NCBI RefSeq assembly: GCF_020360975.1
Contig: NW_025408668.1
Coordinates: 186,001 to 250,000, forward strand
DNA from: Hirsutella rhossiliensis
Lineage: Eukaryota > Ascomycota > Sordariomycetes > Hypocreales > Ophiocordycipitaceae
Reading direction: 5' to 3'
Length of the DNA stretch: 64,000 nt
The translations under genes and the position numbers were made by a program. The first letter of the stretch is position 1, and the number at the start of each line of letters is the position of its first letter. This document shows, piece after piece, positions 1 through 10,900 of this stretch. Under the pieces are notes generated by a model. It did not search any database and was not told the origin of the DNA. It worked only from the letters and a program-made list of their open reading frames with translations.

Positions 1-2422
1 AGTATACCGTTATATCGTTTATACTATGCTTATACTTTTTCGTATTTATAAACTCTATAGTTCGGGTATATATATTTATTATAATCTTCTTCGTCGCATT
101 TAACTCGTTACGTAAGTCTTTAGAAGATTAAGGGTTTAGATATCTTAGAGCGAGTAGCGTTATACTATTCTTCTATTTTAGCGTGTTTATAGATTTCGTA
201 TATCTCCGAAAGATATCTCGTTAATAAACCGTAATTATCGCGGTATTTAAGTAGCGTGCCGTAATCGGGTTCTAATAATATAACTTAGTCGTTCGGGTAG
301 CGTTAATCGATTTTCTAGTAGTCTAGTTCTATACTTAAGTAGGGTTTCGAAAGTACTTATCCCTCGAACCTAACCGGGAAGGCGTCGTGTCGTGCCTTTA
401 TCTAGAAGTATATTATATAATCTAGGTAAACGTATAATATCTATAAAATATACTTATAGTGCTTATAAGTAAGTAGTATTTATAGATCGTCTCTAAATTC
501 TCCTCGTAGTTACTATTCTCGTTATAGAGCTATAAAGGTATCGACTACGGCGATAGCTATAGCGTAGTCTCCTCTACGTAGTGCCGGTTAATATCGAATT
601 AGTATAGCTTATTAGTTTTCCGTGAGAATTTAAGGTGTTTATTAGGTTCTAATTTTAAGCATTTCTTTAAATTCTTCGAAGTATAGAGCGTGTTCTCTAA
701 TCGTAGCATTCTCCCTTAGTAGCGAGGGTAGTAGTATAAGTTCGTTCTCGTCTTCCGTTTCTCTAGGTATTTCTTATTCTTTAGAGCTTATATCGTCGAC
801 ACTTCGTTGTCCCTCTTTAGGTTATTATCTAAGTTTCGTAAGTATAAGGGCTACGTCTATATCTTCTTTATTATATTGTTTATAGACTGCCTATCGTTAT
901 TATCGATTTTTATTTCGTATGTCTTCCTAGAATCGTTTACCGTTCTTCTTAATCTAGTCTTAGGAGACTCCTTTAAGATAGGGGTGTTCCGGTTCTGCGA
1001 ATTTAACTTATTTCTATATTTTAGGATCCCTTCGTTATATTATTATAAGGGTTTTCTTTAGTAGCTTTAGGAACTATCCGGTACCGTTTTTATCGCTTAA
1101 GTATACCGTATATTCGTCGTCGTAGTATATAGTCTAACTAAGGAGTTTATACTTTAGTTCTTATCTATTAGTAGCGTTTAGGTGTTTCTTACCTTCTAGG
1201 GCTAGTGCCTAGTAGGTTTTCTTCTCCTTACGAGGTTGTCTATATTCTTTAGAGTAATATCTAAGTTTCCCGTAGTTAAAATACTTTCCTTTGCTTTTCT
1301 ATATTATATCTAGATCTATCTTACCTAGGTTAGTTATATAGGCGTAGGTAATAGGAGTTTCGCGCTTCTTTTTATAGTTAGCGCGTCGGTTAAAGTTATT
1401 CCTATAGGAAGGGTTCTAGTTTCCTCTTCCTTATTTCTTTTCTTAGCGTCGCGCGTACTATCTATCGTCGATTCGTACTACTATAGTAATATAGTCCGAG
1501 AGGTTATTAGGTCGATTTTCCTTATAAAGCTCGTCCTTAACTTCTTCTTTAAGCCCGTCGTAGAATCGTGATATAAGAGGTTCGTCGTCCTAATTAAGCT
1601 TTAAGGTAACTTATCGGAACTTAGTAGTATAATCCGATACTAAGATCCTTTATCGGAGTTCTCGAAGTTTCTATTTAGCTTCTCGTTCCTCGTCGGTTGT
1701 TCTAAATACCTTCGTAATAGCTTCCTTAAATCCTTAGAAACTAGCAAAGACTTCGTCTATCTCGTTATCTTATCGCGCTAGTTAGTTATCGAGAAAGTCC
1801 CTTATAATAGGTCTAAACTAAGCGAGTGCCGTTCTAGATAAACAATTTCCTATATAGAGTACCTTTTCGACTAGGTCTAAGAGTTTAGTAGGATAAAACT
1901 AGTAGTAGGCCTTAAGTTAGGTAAGAAAGTCTTAAAGCGTGCCGTAAGTACCGTCGAATAGTCCTAGCTGTTTTAGTTTAACTGCTTCTCCGAGGTCCCT
2001 AACTTATCCGTTGCCTCCTCCGTTCCTAAGTAACTATACCTTATATCGAAGGGCGATAATTTCGCGTATTATATCCTAAGGCGATATAGTAGCTCTAGAG
2101 TTAGTTAATCTAGTTTGCTATATAGGTATATTAATAGTTACGATATTACTTAGAGTAACGCGGTATTGCACTAAATAAGAGCTTTTAACGTATAACGACC
2201 GGTGTTATTCCTAAGGGATAAACCTATCGAGGGGTTTATATTAGTAGATATAATAGGGCGTGGTCTAAGCAATAATATATACGTTACGTTAGTAATAAGT
2301 CGGAGGTCGTAGACCGTAGACTATAACTAGGTAATTAAGTAATTAGAATTAGAGATAAGATCGTAATAGAGATCGTAATAATTATATTAAAAGCTATCGA
2401 GCTATCTATCTAAAGGAGTGTT
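1..2422 (-). mobile_element. Ty3/Gypsy retrotransposon, family A copy 1 (5' part, RIPped, cut by window start)
   Basis: Read on the minus strand, this is the leader, gag and protease part of a Gypsy element; the rest of pol lies left of the window. The translated minus strand at about 1,400-2,000 gives a gag with a DGLKEEVKDEL-like stretch followed by IRIDDR. At about 1,255-1,305 is a CCHC zinc knuckle whose cysteines now read Tyr (FNYGKLRYYSKEYR), as expected from TGC to TAC/TAT changes. Many stops interrupt every frame, so it is dead. The whole segment is colinear with 11,838-15,038, where the same element recurs with more mutations. An LTR at the right end could not be resolved; similarity between the copies stops at about 2,422/15,038. 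Confidence 0.8.
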
Positions 2423-2639
2423 CCGTTCCTTCCTTATATATCTCGAGAGCTTCCCTAGATCGCCGAGAGCACTAGGTGATCCCGTCGCCTAGGAGCGCTA
2501 GGGCGCTAGGGCGATCCTACGATCCTAGCCGTAGAGCGTTAGAGCGCTAGAGTAACCCGTTGCTCTAAACTTAATTGGCCCGTCGGTCCGTCTAATGTTC
2601 CTTGCTCCCTACGTTACGTGTCCTCGTGACATATGCTGG

Positions 2640-4800
2640 TCCCACGGTTCGCTAGACCGTAGTCGTAACACTACCGCTAGTTAAGGAAGGCGAGGACTAA
2701 CTAACGGAAACCTTTAAAGGGAAGGCCTAGCTACTAGCCGCTAAGTTCTTCCTATCGGAGGCCGGCACGACCTAAGGGCTACCCCGGCTTACGGCCGAGG
2801 CGACCCTTATAGTTAACTAATAGATCCGGCTAGCCGATATCGTAGGGGCGCTAAGTAAGATAGTAAGTTAGAAAGCGGCGGGTCTAAATAGCGTCCCCTT
2901 AGGGTTTATTAAGAAGTGCGGCCTAGCCCTAGTCTAGCGACTAGCTACGATCTTTAACGCCTATACCTAACTCTTATATTTCCTAGGTTAGTTCCGTAGC
3001 GCGAATATAGTAGTTATTTAGAAGCTAGGTAAGAGGCCGGACGCCTACCGTACGGTAGGGGGTTAGAGACTAATCTCCCTCCTACCTATAGTAGGAAAAG
3101 TACTTAAGTAGATACTAGCCTAGAGGATCGCGGGAGTAGCGGAGGCGAACGGCATCCTACTAGACGGATAAATAGGGAATAGGAGGGAACGCTCTATAGA
3201 GGCGGCGATCCTACTAGTAACGGAACTAGTACGCGCGACGTAGGCCCGGAGGGGCATTATATTATTCCTATAGCTAGACATTAAGGGCGCATTTAACATA
3301 GTTAACTATAATAAGCTTATAAGGGAACTAGAGCTTAGGGGATACCCTAGGTAGCTTACGAGCCTAATACTAAGCTTCGTAAGCGATAGGAGATCGACCC
3401 TTTACTTCGATAAGAGGACCTTAGAGCTAACTTAAGTGCTAACGGGAGTCCCCTAGGGCTCCCCCCTATCCCCGATCCTATTTCTATACTATATAACCCC
3501 CTTATATAAAAGGCTTAGCACGATATATAGTATTTATACCGTTAGCTTCGCCGACGATATAAATATAGTTAGTATCGGACCTGATAAGGCTACTACGGTA
3601 GCACGCCTAGAGGAAGCTTAGAGGGTATACGCGGAATAGGCGACCGAGTTCGCGGTTACTTTCGAACTATTAAAGAGCGAATTACTATACTTTATACGAA
3701 GGAGATAAGCGATAACGACGCTAGTCCGCCTTAGGGCTAATATAGTAACCCCGGTCTAAGAGGCCCGCCTACTAAGGGTTTAGGTATACTAGAAACTACG
3801 CTAAAAGGCGCACCTAAAATAACTCCGAGCGAAGTTAAAGCGCTAGACTATAGCCCTAACCGGGCTTACGGCGTCTACGTAGGGCTATACCCTACTACGC
3901 GCTAGGGAAGTCTATAGTAAGGTAATCCGGTCCCTAATCTCCTACGCTATAGTTATATTCTATAAGATAACGCCCGCGGGGGGGAAACTACGCGGAATCG
4001 CGCGGGACCTTACCCGGGACTAGTTAGCTTGCCTTTAGGTAGTAATAGGTGCCTACCGCGCGACCTTAGTCTACTAAGTCGAAGCGGAGGCGTAGGTGCC
4101 CTTAATCGACCTCTACCTAAACTAAAGAATAACGGATACCCTCTAGAGGCTAAAAGACTTAGGGCTCTTAGGCTAAATCCGACGCGCGTCTAACGCGGTC
4201 GCGGGCATACTTAAAAGGAGGCGACGCTAGGGAGAGGGTAGACCCCCGGCGGCACTACCTCTAGGCAGACCCCCCCTCGCGGAGGAGATAAGGGGGGTCT
4301 AGAGCTAGATAGGAACGGACGACCTCCTAGATAAAGCTAAGTCGCTTAAAAGGCTAAACGAGGAATAGGCCGCCCGATAAAACGCTAGGGAAGACGTAAT
4401 TTAATAATACTAGACTACCCTCTACCCTACCGACTTCCCGCCTCGGTTCGATAAGGCGATAACGCTAGACCGTTACGAGGGCCTCCCTAAGTATATTAGC
4501 ACGGCAATTACCTAGATACGTATAGGAAAGATCGGGCTTAATAACTTCCTCTTCGACCGATAGGTCCCCGGCGTAGTTTCGCTAATATATACCTACGGAT
4601 AAAGATAGGACACTATCTACTATACGATAATCGACTATCTACTAACGGTAGAGGTAAGGGAGTCCCTCTTAATACGGGCCCGGGACGTAGGTAATATAAG
4701 AGCGGGCCTTTAAGGGAAAAGGACTATAGCGCCGCTAGCGCAATAGTTCCTCCGCTTAGGCAGGCTCCGCTAGTTCGACCTAGCTTAGAGGCTATATATA
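2640..4800 (+). pseudogene. LINE ORF2 remnant: reverse transcriptase and C-terminal domain
   Basis: This frame, broken by many TAG/TAA codons, encodes the reverse transcriptase that copies the element RNA at the target nick. Visible motifs in order: a PDAYR...LISLLPIVGKVL-like block (3,040-3,110), LDIKGAFN (about 3,280-3,300), GVP-x-GSPLSPILF (3,445-3,483), and the catalytic SFADDINIV block (3,544-3,570; the two Asp survive). Near 4,510-4,660 is a region like the C-terminal Cys/His segment of fungal LINE ORF2 (GKIGLNNFLFDR). The stops fall where Trp or Gln is expected, the RIP signature. No endonuclease domain precedes it. Not functional. Confidence 0.75.
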
Positions 4801-5309
4801 GATATACCGGATAATAGAACCGGGGTCGCGTTAGGGATAGAGCGGCCCTAACTAGGACCACCCTAGCTAACTACCTCCCCTACTAGGGCGACCTAGAAAG
4901 GGAGAGGACTTACGATTATAGGACTATAGCTTCGACTAAACCGGACCTAGACTAGGCGTAAACCTCGCCGATTAAACTATAGACTAAATAGAACTAATAT
5001 AACCTAACCGAACCGACCTTAATAGCTATAGAATAAGACCTACTACCGAAAGACTATAACCGAATAAGACCTAACCTAGAACCGAACTAAGACGGAGCTA
5101 ATAACTAGCCCCCCCTAAACCACGACCCTAGCCTAGCTCGTCGGCAGCAACGTCCGCCTCGTTATCGCGGCGGGAACAACGAGACCCCCTTAAGGTAGCA
5201 CGCGGAGTATAGGAGGGAGTAACCTAAGGCTTACGAGGAGTACGGGGACTACTACCGCTACGAGAACCCTAACGATAACCGAACGGACTTAACCCTAAAC
5301 CCAAACTAG

Positions 5310-6568
5310 AGCTAGCTTAGACGGCTAGCTTACGAGATAGAGTAACGACTAGGGTCTATACTAAGGTAGGACCTATACCGGCGGCGGTATAGAGGCGTTC
5401 GCTACGGCCTATACTATAACTATAGATCTAATCGAGGTTAAGACTAGTAATAATCTCGGCTAGGACCGAACCGCGACGGCTATAAAGACGCTACTAGACG
5501 AAGTCGGGAGCGTTAGTAGGATCGGTAGGCGACGTAAAATAGGGACGCTTTAGGGCGGGCTCGGCGCTAGGAGAACTACCGGGCTATAGCTCGGCGTCGG
5601 AGGGAGACGCGGTTAGCTCCTAAGCCGGCTCCGCGACGGCCGTAGGCATAGATACCTTAACCTTAGCCTTAGATAGGGCCTTAGACGCGGCTGCCGCCTT
5701 GCCCTTACCTTTACCCTTCCCCTTATCGACGGGGATTAGGGCTAGAATAGGCCTAGTAAGACTAGTAAGATTAAAGCCGCTATCCTCTACGTCGGGGCTA
5801 TTGCTAGCAATAGGATAGAAATAGTCGGCGAGATCGTTAACCGCTATAAGAGTCTTCTAGGCGACTAAGAGCGACTTAGGCCCGACCTAGGCTAAGGTCT
5901 TAATAGCGTCGCTAAACTTACCTAAGTACTTCTTTAGGGACTCGTATATATAGCGGGTATTATCTACGAAATAGGTAAAAGCCGACGCGAGCGTTTCTAT
6001 ATTCTTAGCGACCGTAGCTAGACCGGGGGCAGACTCGCCCGACGCGCCCTTACCCTTAGCGGTAGGGGCCTTCTAACTAGCGCGAATACGAGTTTCTAGA
6101 GTAGCACGATAAAGGCGCTCCTATACCGAACCCTTAATAAGGGAAGGGCTATTAACCTCGGACTATGCCTAGTAAAGGGCACTAGCGGCCTCCTCGCCGT
6201 CGGAGGTAATCTAGAACTCGGATTAGCACCGAACTCGGATAGCACTATAGCGGGAAGGGGTTACTTACTCGGTAATAAGACTAGTTAGAGTCGGCGTAAG
6301 CGATATACGCTTTAGCCTTTATAGCTATTAAAGTTAGTAAAAATACTAAAGGTAGGACCGACCTAGGATAAAGCCGGGATTAATATATATAAGACTAGTT
6401 CTAATAGCCGGCGAAGGACTTATAGGTAAGCTTACTAGTAAGACGCCCGATATATATAAAATATAAGATAGAGCGCTCCGATCCCGCTACTATAGCGACT
6501 TTCTTACGAGGAGGGGGTTTTAGAGGAGGCGAGCTACTACTACCTAAGTCGGCTTCCTAGTTAGACAT
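5310..6568 (-). pseudogene. Antisense coding region in the LINE 3' part, RIPped, unrecognised product
   Basis: The minus strand reads as protein over more than 1 kb once TAG/TAA are taken as mutated Trp/Gln. A Met near 6,568 opens MSN-x-EADLGSSSSPP, followed by Pro/Lys-rich sequence. A GTAAGC donor at 6,435 and a frame change by about 6,305 suggest an intron. Downstream the frame is clean: RATLETRIRASQKAPT, a possibly helical stretch (ETLASAFTYFVDNTRYIY), a Lys/Gly-Ala stretch (VDKGKGKGKGKAAAASKA) and a tail containing KRPYFTSPTDPTN. I do not recognise the family. It has no zinc knuckle, so it is not an obvious LINE ORF1. It could be an accessory gene carried by the element, ORF1 of a separate minus-strand element, or a captured host gene. 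Confidence 0.45.
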
Positions 6569-7147
6569 TAAGACGCGACGACGAGCGAACTAGATACGGT
6601 ATTAAGGAGACCCGGAGTTATAGAAACGAGGCGGGCGAGGTAGTAGTTAGGCCTACGAAAGAGATAGATAATAAAGGGATAGGAGGAGGCACGTATAGAA
6701 CCGGGGGGGGAGGGCAGGTATATATAGGCGCGAGCCGGGCGCGTAATTAGTAACTACGAGATAGAGGGTAAATATAGCCGCCGCGCCTTAATCGGAAGTC
6801 GCGTGGCCGGACGGGAACCGATTTACGATTAGCGGAGCCGGCCGACCGAATTTCGATTAGCCGGCCCTACCTAGGAGCGACCTATACTAGCGCCCGGCCC
6901 GGCAACCGGACATTACCTGCCCTACTAACCAACGGACTAATAAGCCGACGTAACCGCGGCTACGCGGCTATAACGCGGGAGCTAGGGTAAATAGAGGCGC
7001 CCGCGAGTTCGGCCCCCGGAGAGAGACTACTGCCTATAACCCTAGGCCCGGGCTAGCGAGCCCGGGCCGCGGCCGCTCGGGATAGTAGCGGCCACGGCCC
7101 GAGAGGGCCCGCGCCGAGACGCGATTACGCGGGAGGAGCCCGCGGTA

Positions 7148-7315
7148 GCCGGCGTAAATTTCCTATATACTACTACTACGACCTCGTTCGAGGCGGACCC
7201 GCACTAAAAGAGGGGAGGGTTTTCCCCTAGGCACTTTAGTTTTTCCCTCTTATTTAATATTAAAGTTCTAGATACCTCTAGCTAGGTCCCTAGCGTAATC
7301 TTAATAATAATAATA
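7148..7315 (+). repeat. LINE 3' tail shared with the SINE copies
   Basis: From AGCCGGCGTAA at 7,148 to the TAA-type repeat, this stretch aligns along its length with 12,587-12,764 at the end of SINE copy 1, including the GGGAGGGTTTTCC and GCACTTTAGTTTTTCCCTC blocks. The same tail appears inverted at the end of SINE copy 2 (from 16,414). A shared 3' end is what a SINE needs to borrow the reverse transcriptase of a LINE. Confidence 0.8.
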
Positions 7316-8165
7316 TATTATATCCGTTTAATACTTTATATTCTTTTATCTATTTTAAGATCTTTTAATATATTAAGTTATTAAGTTATACTTTAAATAT
7401 TATATTTAGCTATTATTACTAGTTATTCTTATTTTCTTTAATTTCTAAGAGCTATCCTTTTACTATAAGTGCTCTTATATCGTAGTTACTTTATCGACTA
7501 AGGGTATTAGCTTAACTATTTTCTATTCTTTTTCTATAGATTATTTTATAGTTAAATTCTAATAAATATTCGGCCTATTAAATCTATTATCTATTAAACT
7601 ATTATATAGTTATAAAGTATAAGATATTTTTATAATCTATATAAACCTTAACTTTATACTTACTTTTAAGAAGGTAGTATTAAAATTCCTTAAAAGCTTA
7701 AATAATTATAAGGAATTCTTTATTATAGATAAGGTAATTAAGTTCTATACTATTTAGTTTTTTCGAGTAGAATATAATTAGTCGTAGTCTTCCTTTATTA
7801 TCCTTTTATCCGATTTATACTCTTAGAGTAAAGTCTAATATATTAGTTTTAAGTTCGATTTATTATTTTAGATTAAAGGTAGTTAAGACTAGTTCTTATA
7901 TAATTATAGTCTTAATATATTTAAAAGCTTTATTAGCTTTATCGTCTTATATAAATTCTTTTTCCTTCTTTATTAAGTTATATAGTAGTACTATAATCTT
8001 TCTAAAATCTTTAATAAATTATTAGTAGTAATTTATAAATCCTAGGAAACTTTATATATCTTTAACGTTCTTTAGTATTAGCTATTCTTTAACTAAGTTA
8101 ATTTTATCTTATTATATTTATATCTCTCTTAGTAAGATCGTATATTTAAGGAAGTCTACTTCCTA
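7316..8165 (-). pseudogene. Gypsy pol remnant: RNase H and connection region (family A copy 2)
   Basis: The minus strand shows NVKDI-x-SFLGFINYY (reverse transcriptase connection region), then FYSKKLN and the RNase H block YNKEFL, followed by a KVKVYIDYKNILYF stretch typical of Ty3 RNase H. It is full of stops from RIP and truncated by the LINE junction at 7,316. It continues the reverse transcriptase on the other side of the Fot1-like insertion. Confidence 0.75.
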
Positions 8166-8209
8166 AGTCCCTGCACATAGAAATGGGCACCCCCCTGTTT
8201 TGGGCACCC
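8166..8209 (+). repeat. Left terminal inverted repeat of the Fot1-like element
   Basis: These 44 bp are the exact reverse complement of 9,965-10,008. The copies diverge at the next base (A on the left, C on the right as read inward). The inner part holds TGGGCACCC twice in direct orientation. Confidence 0.95.
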
Positions 8210-8223
8210 AAGATGGGTGCCCA
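8201..8223. repeat. Subterminal perfect hairpin, left end only
   Basis: TGGGCACCCA, a 3-nt spacer AGA, then TGGGTGCCCA: a perfect 10-bp inverted repeat. It overlaps the inner edge of the left terminal repeat and makes a third copy of the TGGGCACCC motif, inverted. The right end lacks it. Subterminal repeats of this kind can be transposase contact sites; that role is inferred. Confidence 0.8.
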
Positions 8224-8319
8224 ACCTAAACGGCTGCGTCAACTTCAACAGCAAATTTCACCGCGGAAACGCATCCAATCTGCTAAAAAATTGACGCATG
8301 TGTCTTCAAGCCACTACTG

Positions 8320-9590
8320 ATGAAATATACAGAGTCTGACATTCACAGCGCCCTTGAGGCAATCGCCAATGGCGGATCCGCCAAGAAGGCTGCTCGCGAT
8401 TGGGGCGTCCTGAGGGCAACTTTACAATCGCATGCATGGTCACGAATGCAGAAAGGATGCATTTTCTGCTCTTCAGAGGCTTTCTCAGACACAGAAAAGC
8501 AACTTACCGAATGGATTCTCATTCAGGACGCCTTGGGCCTTCCTCCCACTCACTCGCAGATCAGGCAGTTCGCGCAGCATGCTCGCCGTCAAAGGAGACC
8601 ACACACCGCTCGGAAAACACTGGATGCAAGCATTTTTAAGACGAAATCCTGCAGTTCGGACCCAGAAGTGCCATCACAGAGACTCTGCGTGTCAACGGCG
8701 CTTCTACCGAGGTAATTCGGCCTTGGTTCAACAATTTCTTCCTTCCGAGATTCTGGCTATTAAGCCGGAGAACAGGTACAACATGGATGAAGCAGGCATC
8801 ATGGAAGGACTTGGGGAGAATGGCCTGGTCGTTGGCAGTGCTGAAAAACGATCTGTACAAAAGAAGACGCCTGGTTCTCGGTCTGGACGTCGTTCATCGA
8901 GTGCGTGTCCGCTGCCGGCACCTTCCTCCCTCCACCCGTCATTTTCAAGGGCAAATCGGTCCAGCAACAGTGGTTCCCAGAAGATCTCAGTACTTTTAGT
9001 GACTGGCAATTCACTGCGACAAAGAACGGCTGGACTTCGGACCAAACTGCGGTGGAGTGGCTCGAAAAGGTGTTCATTCCAAGAACCCAGCCACCCGACC
9101 CTTCGGAGCGAAGACTGCTAGTATTGGACGGCCACGGAAGTCACGAGACGGTTGACTTCATGTATCTATGCTACCAGCATCAGATTCACCTTCTTTTCTT
9201 ACCTCCCCATACCTCTCATGTGCTGCAACCGCTCGATTTGTCTGTCTTCTCCGCTCTTAAGCACTACTACCGCAAACAGGTCGGATTTCTCAGCCTCCTG
9301 ACCGATTCAAGCCCAGTCGGCAAGCAAAACTTTCTTTCCTGCTACCAGAAAGCACGCGAGCAAGCGCTCACTGTGTCAAACATCAAGGGTGGCTGAAAGC
9401 GACGGGTTTGTGGCCGGTGTCGATGGCGAAGCCACTTTTGAGCCCTCTTCTGCTGGAGAACAGCAACAGACGCAAAAGAACGCGAAAAATGTGGCCAATG
9501 CATTCAATAGCCACTTACCCACCAGTGACTGGCAATCAGACACATCCCAGATTGCGTGGTCGACCCCGAGGCGCTCGCAAGATCTGAAGG
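8320..9590 (+). pseudogene. Pogo/Fot1-like transposase, multiply frameshifted
   Basis: A DDE-superfamily transposase (the rve/DDE_1 type of pogo and CENP-B) would bind the terminal repeats and cut the element out. The first ATG (8,320) opens a psq-like helix-turn-helix (ESDIHSALEAIANGGSAKKA). The reading then alternates between frames: TEWILIQDALGLPPTHSQIR in frame 1, GDHTPLGKHWMQAFLRR in frame 2, then NMDEAG at 8,780-8,797 (first catalytic Asp). LVLDGHGSH (Asp codon at 9,127) and LQPLD (Asp codon at 9,235) lie in a third frame, giving a D-x35-D spacing. A further one-base loss near 9,394 breaks a WKATGLWPV-like block. All catalytic residues survive, but several indels separate them. The damage is by indels, unlike the RIP around it. 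Confidence 0.85.
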
Positions 9591-9964
9591 TTCAGGTAGT
9601 TCAATTCAACCAGCTAGACGACGACGTGCCCACGAAGAGATTGCTGTTCAGGAAGATCACAAAGGGTTTGACGAGAAGGATGGCCTTTTAGCAAAAGCTC
9701 AATTGCAGATTCAGGCACTGGAAACACAATTGGCGGCCGTCAAGCCGAAAAAGGAAGAGGGTGGTCACGAGCCCGAATTCGAGGTTCGCCAATATTGAGG
9801 CAATACGACGGGCGCAGGAGGAGGTGAACGCAGCTGAGAATGAAGAATCTGATGAAACCGAAGCTGAGGTTTCAGAAATAGGTGACGATTGTATCGTAGT
9901 GCACGGTGGTGGGCAGTGAGAAGGGATTGAATTAATGGTGTTGAAAATGGTCGTGATTTTTTTG

Positions 9965-10008
9965 GGGTGCCCAAAACAGGGGGGTGCCCATTTCTATGTG
10001 CAGGGACT
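9965..10008 (-). repeat. Right terminal inverted repeat of the Fot1-like element
   Basis: Perfect 44-bp inverted copy of 8,166-8,209, followed directly by the TA target duplication at 10,009-10,010. Confidence 0.95.
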
Positions 10009-10010
10009 TA

Positions 10011-10900
10011 TATATAGAACTTACTTTTCTTTAGTTTAACTAGTAACTTTATATTTTAAAGTACGCGGAGTACTTAATAAATATATTCCTTATATTCTTC
10101 TAAGGTATTTAAAAAGATTAAGATATTATCTAGGTATACTACTATAAAGATATCTAAGTATTCGTATTAGATATTATTAATTATCTATTAAAAGGTAGCT
10201 AGTATATTTATAAGTCTAAATAGTATTACTAGATATTTAAATAATCTAAATTTCGTTTTAAAAGCTATTATCTACTTATATCCCTTTTTTATACGTATTA
10301 AGTTATAAGCGCCTTTAAGGTTAAGGGCTATAAACTATTTTTTACTATATAGTTAATCTTATAGTTTTAATATAAGCGGTAATAGTATTTAGTCCTTTAT
10401 TATAATATCGTTTAAGCGTCTATAGTTAATAACTAGTTATAGCTTACTATTTCTCTTTAAAATAAATATAACTAAGTAGCTTACTTTAGATATTAACGTT
10501 TATATATATCCCTTTTATAGATTCTTATTAAGGGAGTTATATAGCGTTTATACTTATTTTTTATTTAAGTTATAAATCTTATAGAACGTTAGCGTTATTT
10601 TATCCCTAAGATAAATTTTATAGTCCTATTAGCTATATTTCAGTAACCCTATCTTAAGTTCTTCCTTAAAGAGTTTATTATATTTCTAGTATTCTTAAGG
10701 GATATTCTTTATTTTATTTTATAGGCTTTAATTTTTCTCTTAAGAGCTAGTTCCTTTTAACTTAAGCTCTTTATTAATTTATTTAAGGTCTTTCCTTAAA
10801 GTAGTAATAACTCTTTAGATCTTTATATTATATCCTTTATTTTATTTATATTAAATACTAGGTTATATAGCTATATTAGTTAGTACGTAGGTCTTATTAA
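10011..10900 (-). pseudogene. Gypsy pol remnant: reverse transcriptase (family A copy 2)
   Basis: The minus strand carries the Ty3 reverse transcriptase core. VVYLDNILIF at about 10,118-10,148 corresponds to the YxDD catalytic box, with the second Asp codon changed GAT to AAT by RIP. It is followed toward 10,011 by LVKLKKSKFY, the usual continuation. The same stretch recurs at 15,310-16,166. Confidence 0.75.

Larger units (their letters stand above)
2423..7315 (+). mobile_element. Non-LTR retrotransposon (LINE), 5'-truncated, RIPped but still GC-rich
   Basis: The plus strand carries a LINE reverse transcriptase beginning almost at the left junction, so ORF1 and the endonuclease are missing; 5' truncation is usual for target-primed retrotransposition. 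The 3' end is marked by a short TAA-type repeat at about 7,300-7,315, preceded by a 165-bp tail shared with the SINE at 11,980. CA and TG are very rare although GC content is high, showing mutation confined largely to CpA. The left junction abuts Gypsy copy 1 and the right one the 3'-truncated end of Gypsy copy 2; no target duplication was recognised. The 2.4 kb between ORF2 and the 3' end contains a minus-strand coding region (separate entry), so the segment could be composite. Confidence 0.75.
8166..10008 (+). mobile_element. Fot1/pogo-like DNA transposon, not RIPped, 1,843 bp
   Basis: A complete cut-and-paste element bounded by perfect 44-bp terminal inverted repeats starting AGTCCCTGCACATAG and flanked by TA on both sides (8,164-8,165 and 10,009-10,010), the target preference of Tc1/mariner/pogo elements; Fot1-type ends also start AGTC. 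The interior has normal CA/TG content in strong contrast to the RIPped Gypsy it sits in, so it arrived after that RIP or escaped it as a single copy. The paralogous empty site survives at 15,297-15,316 and confirms both ends. The transposase is broken by frameshifts, so this copy could move only if supplied in trans. Confidence 0.93.

Noticed and set aside
807..1061. 84-aa plus-strand open frame in Gypsy copy 1
   Set aside because: It is antisense to recognisable gag-pol sequence, begins without supporting context, and is a low-complexity Phe/Leu/Tyr reading of RIPped DNA.
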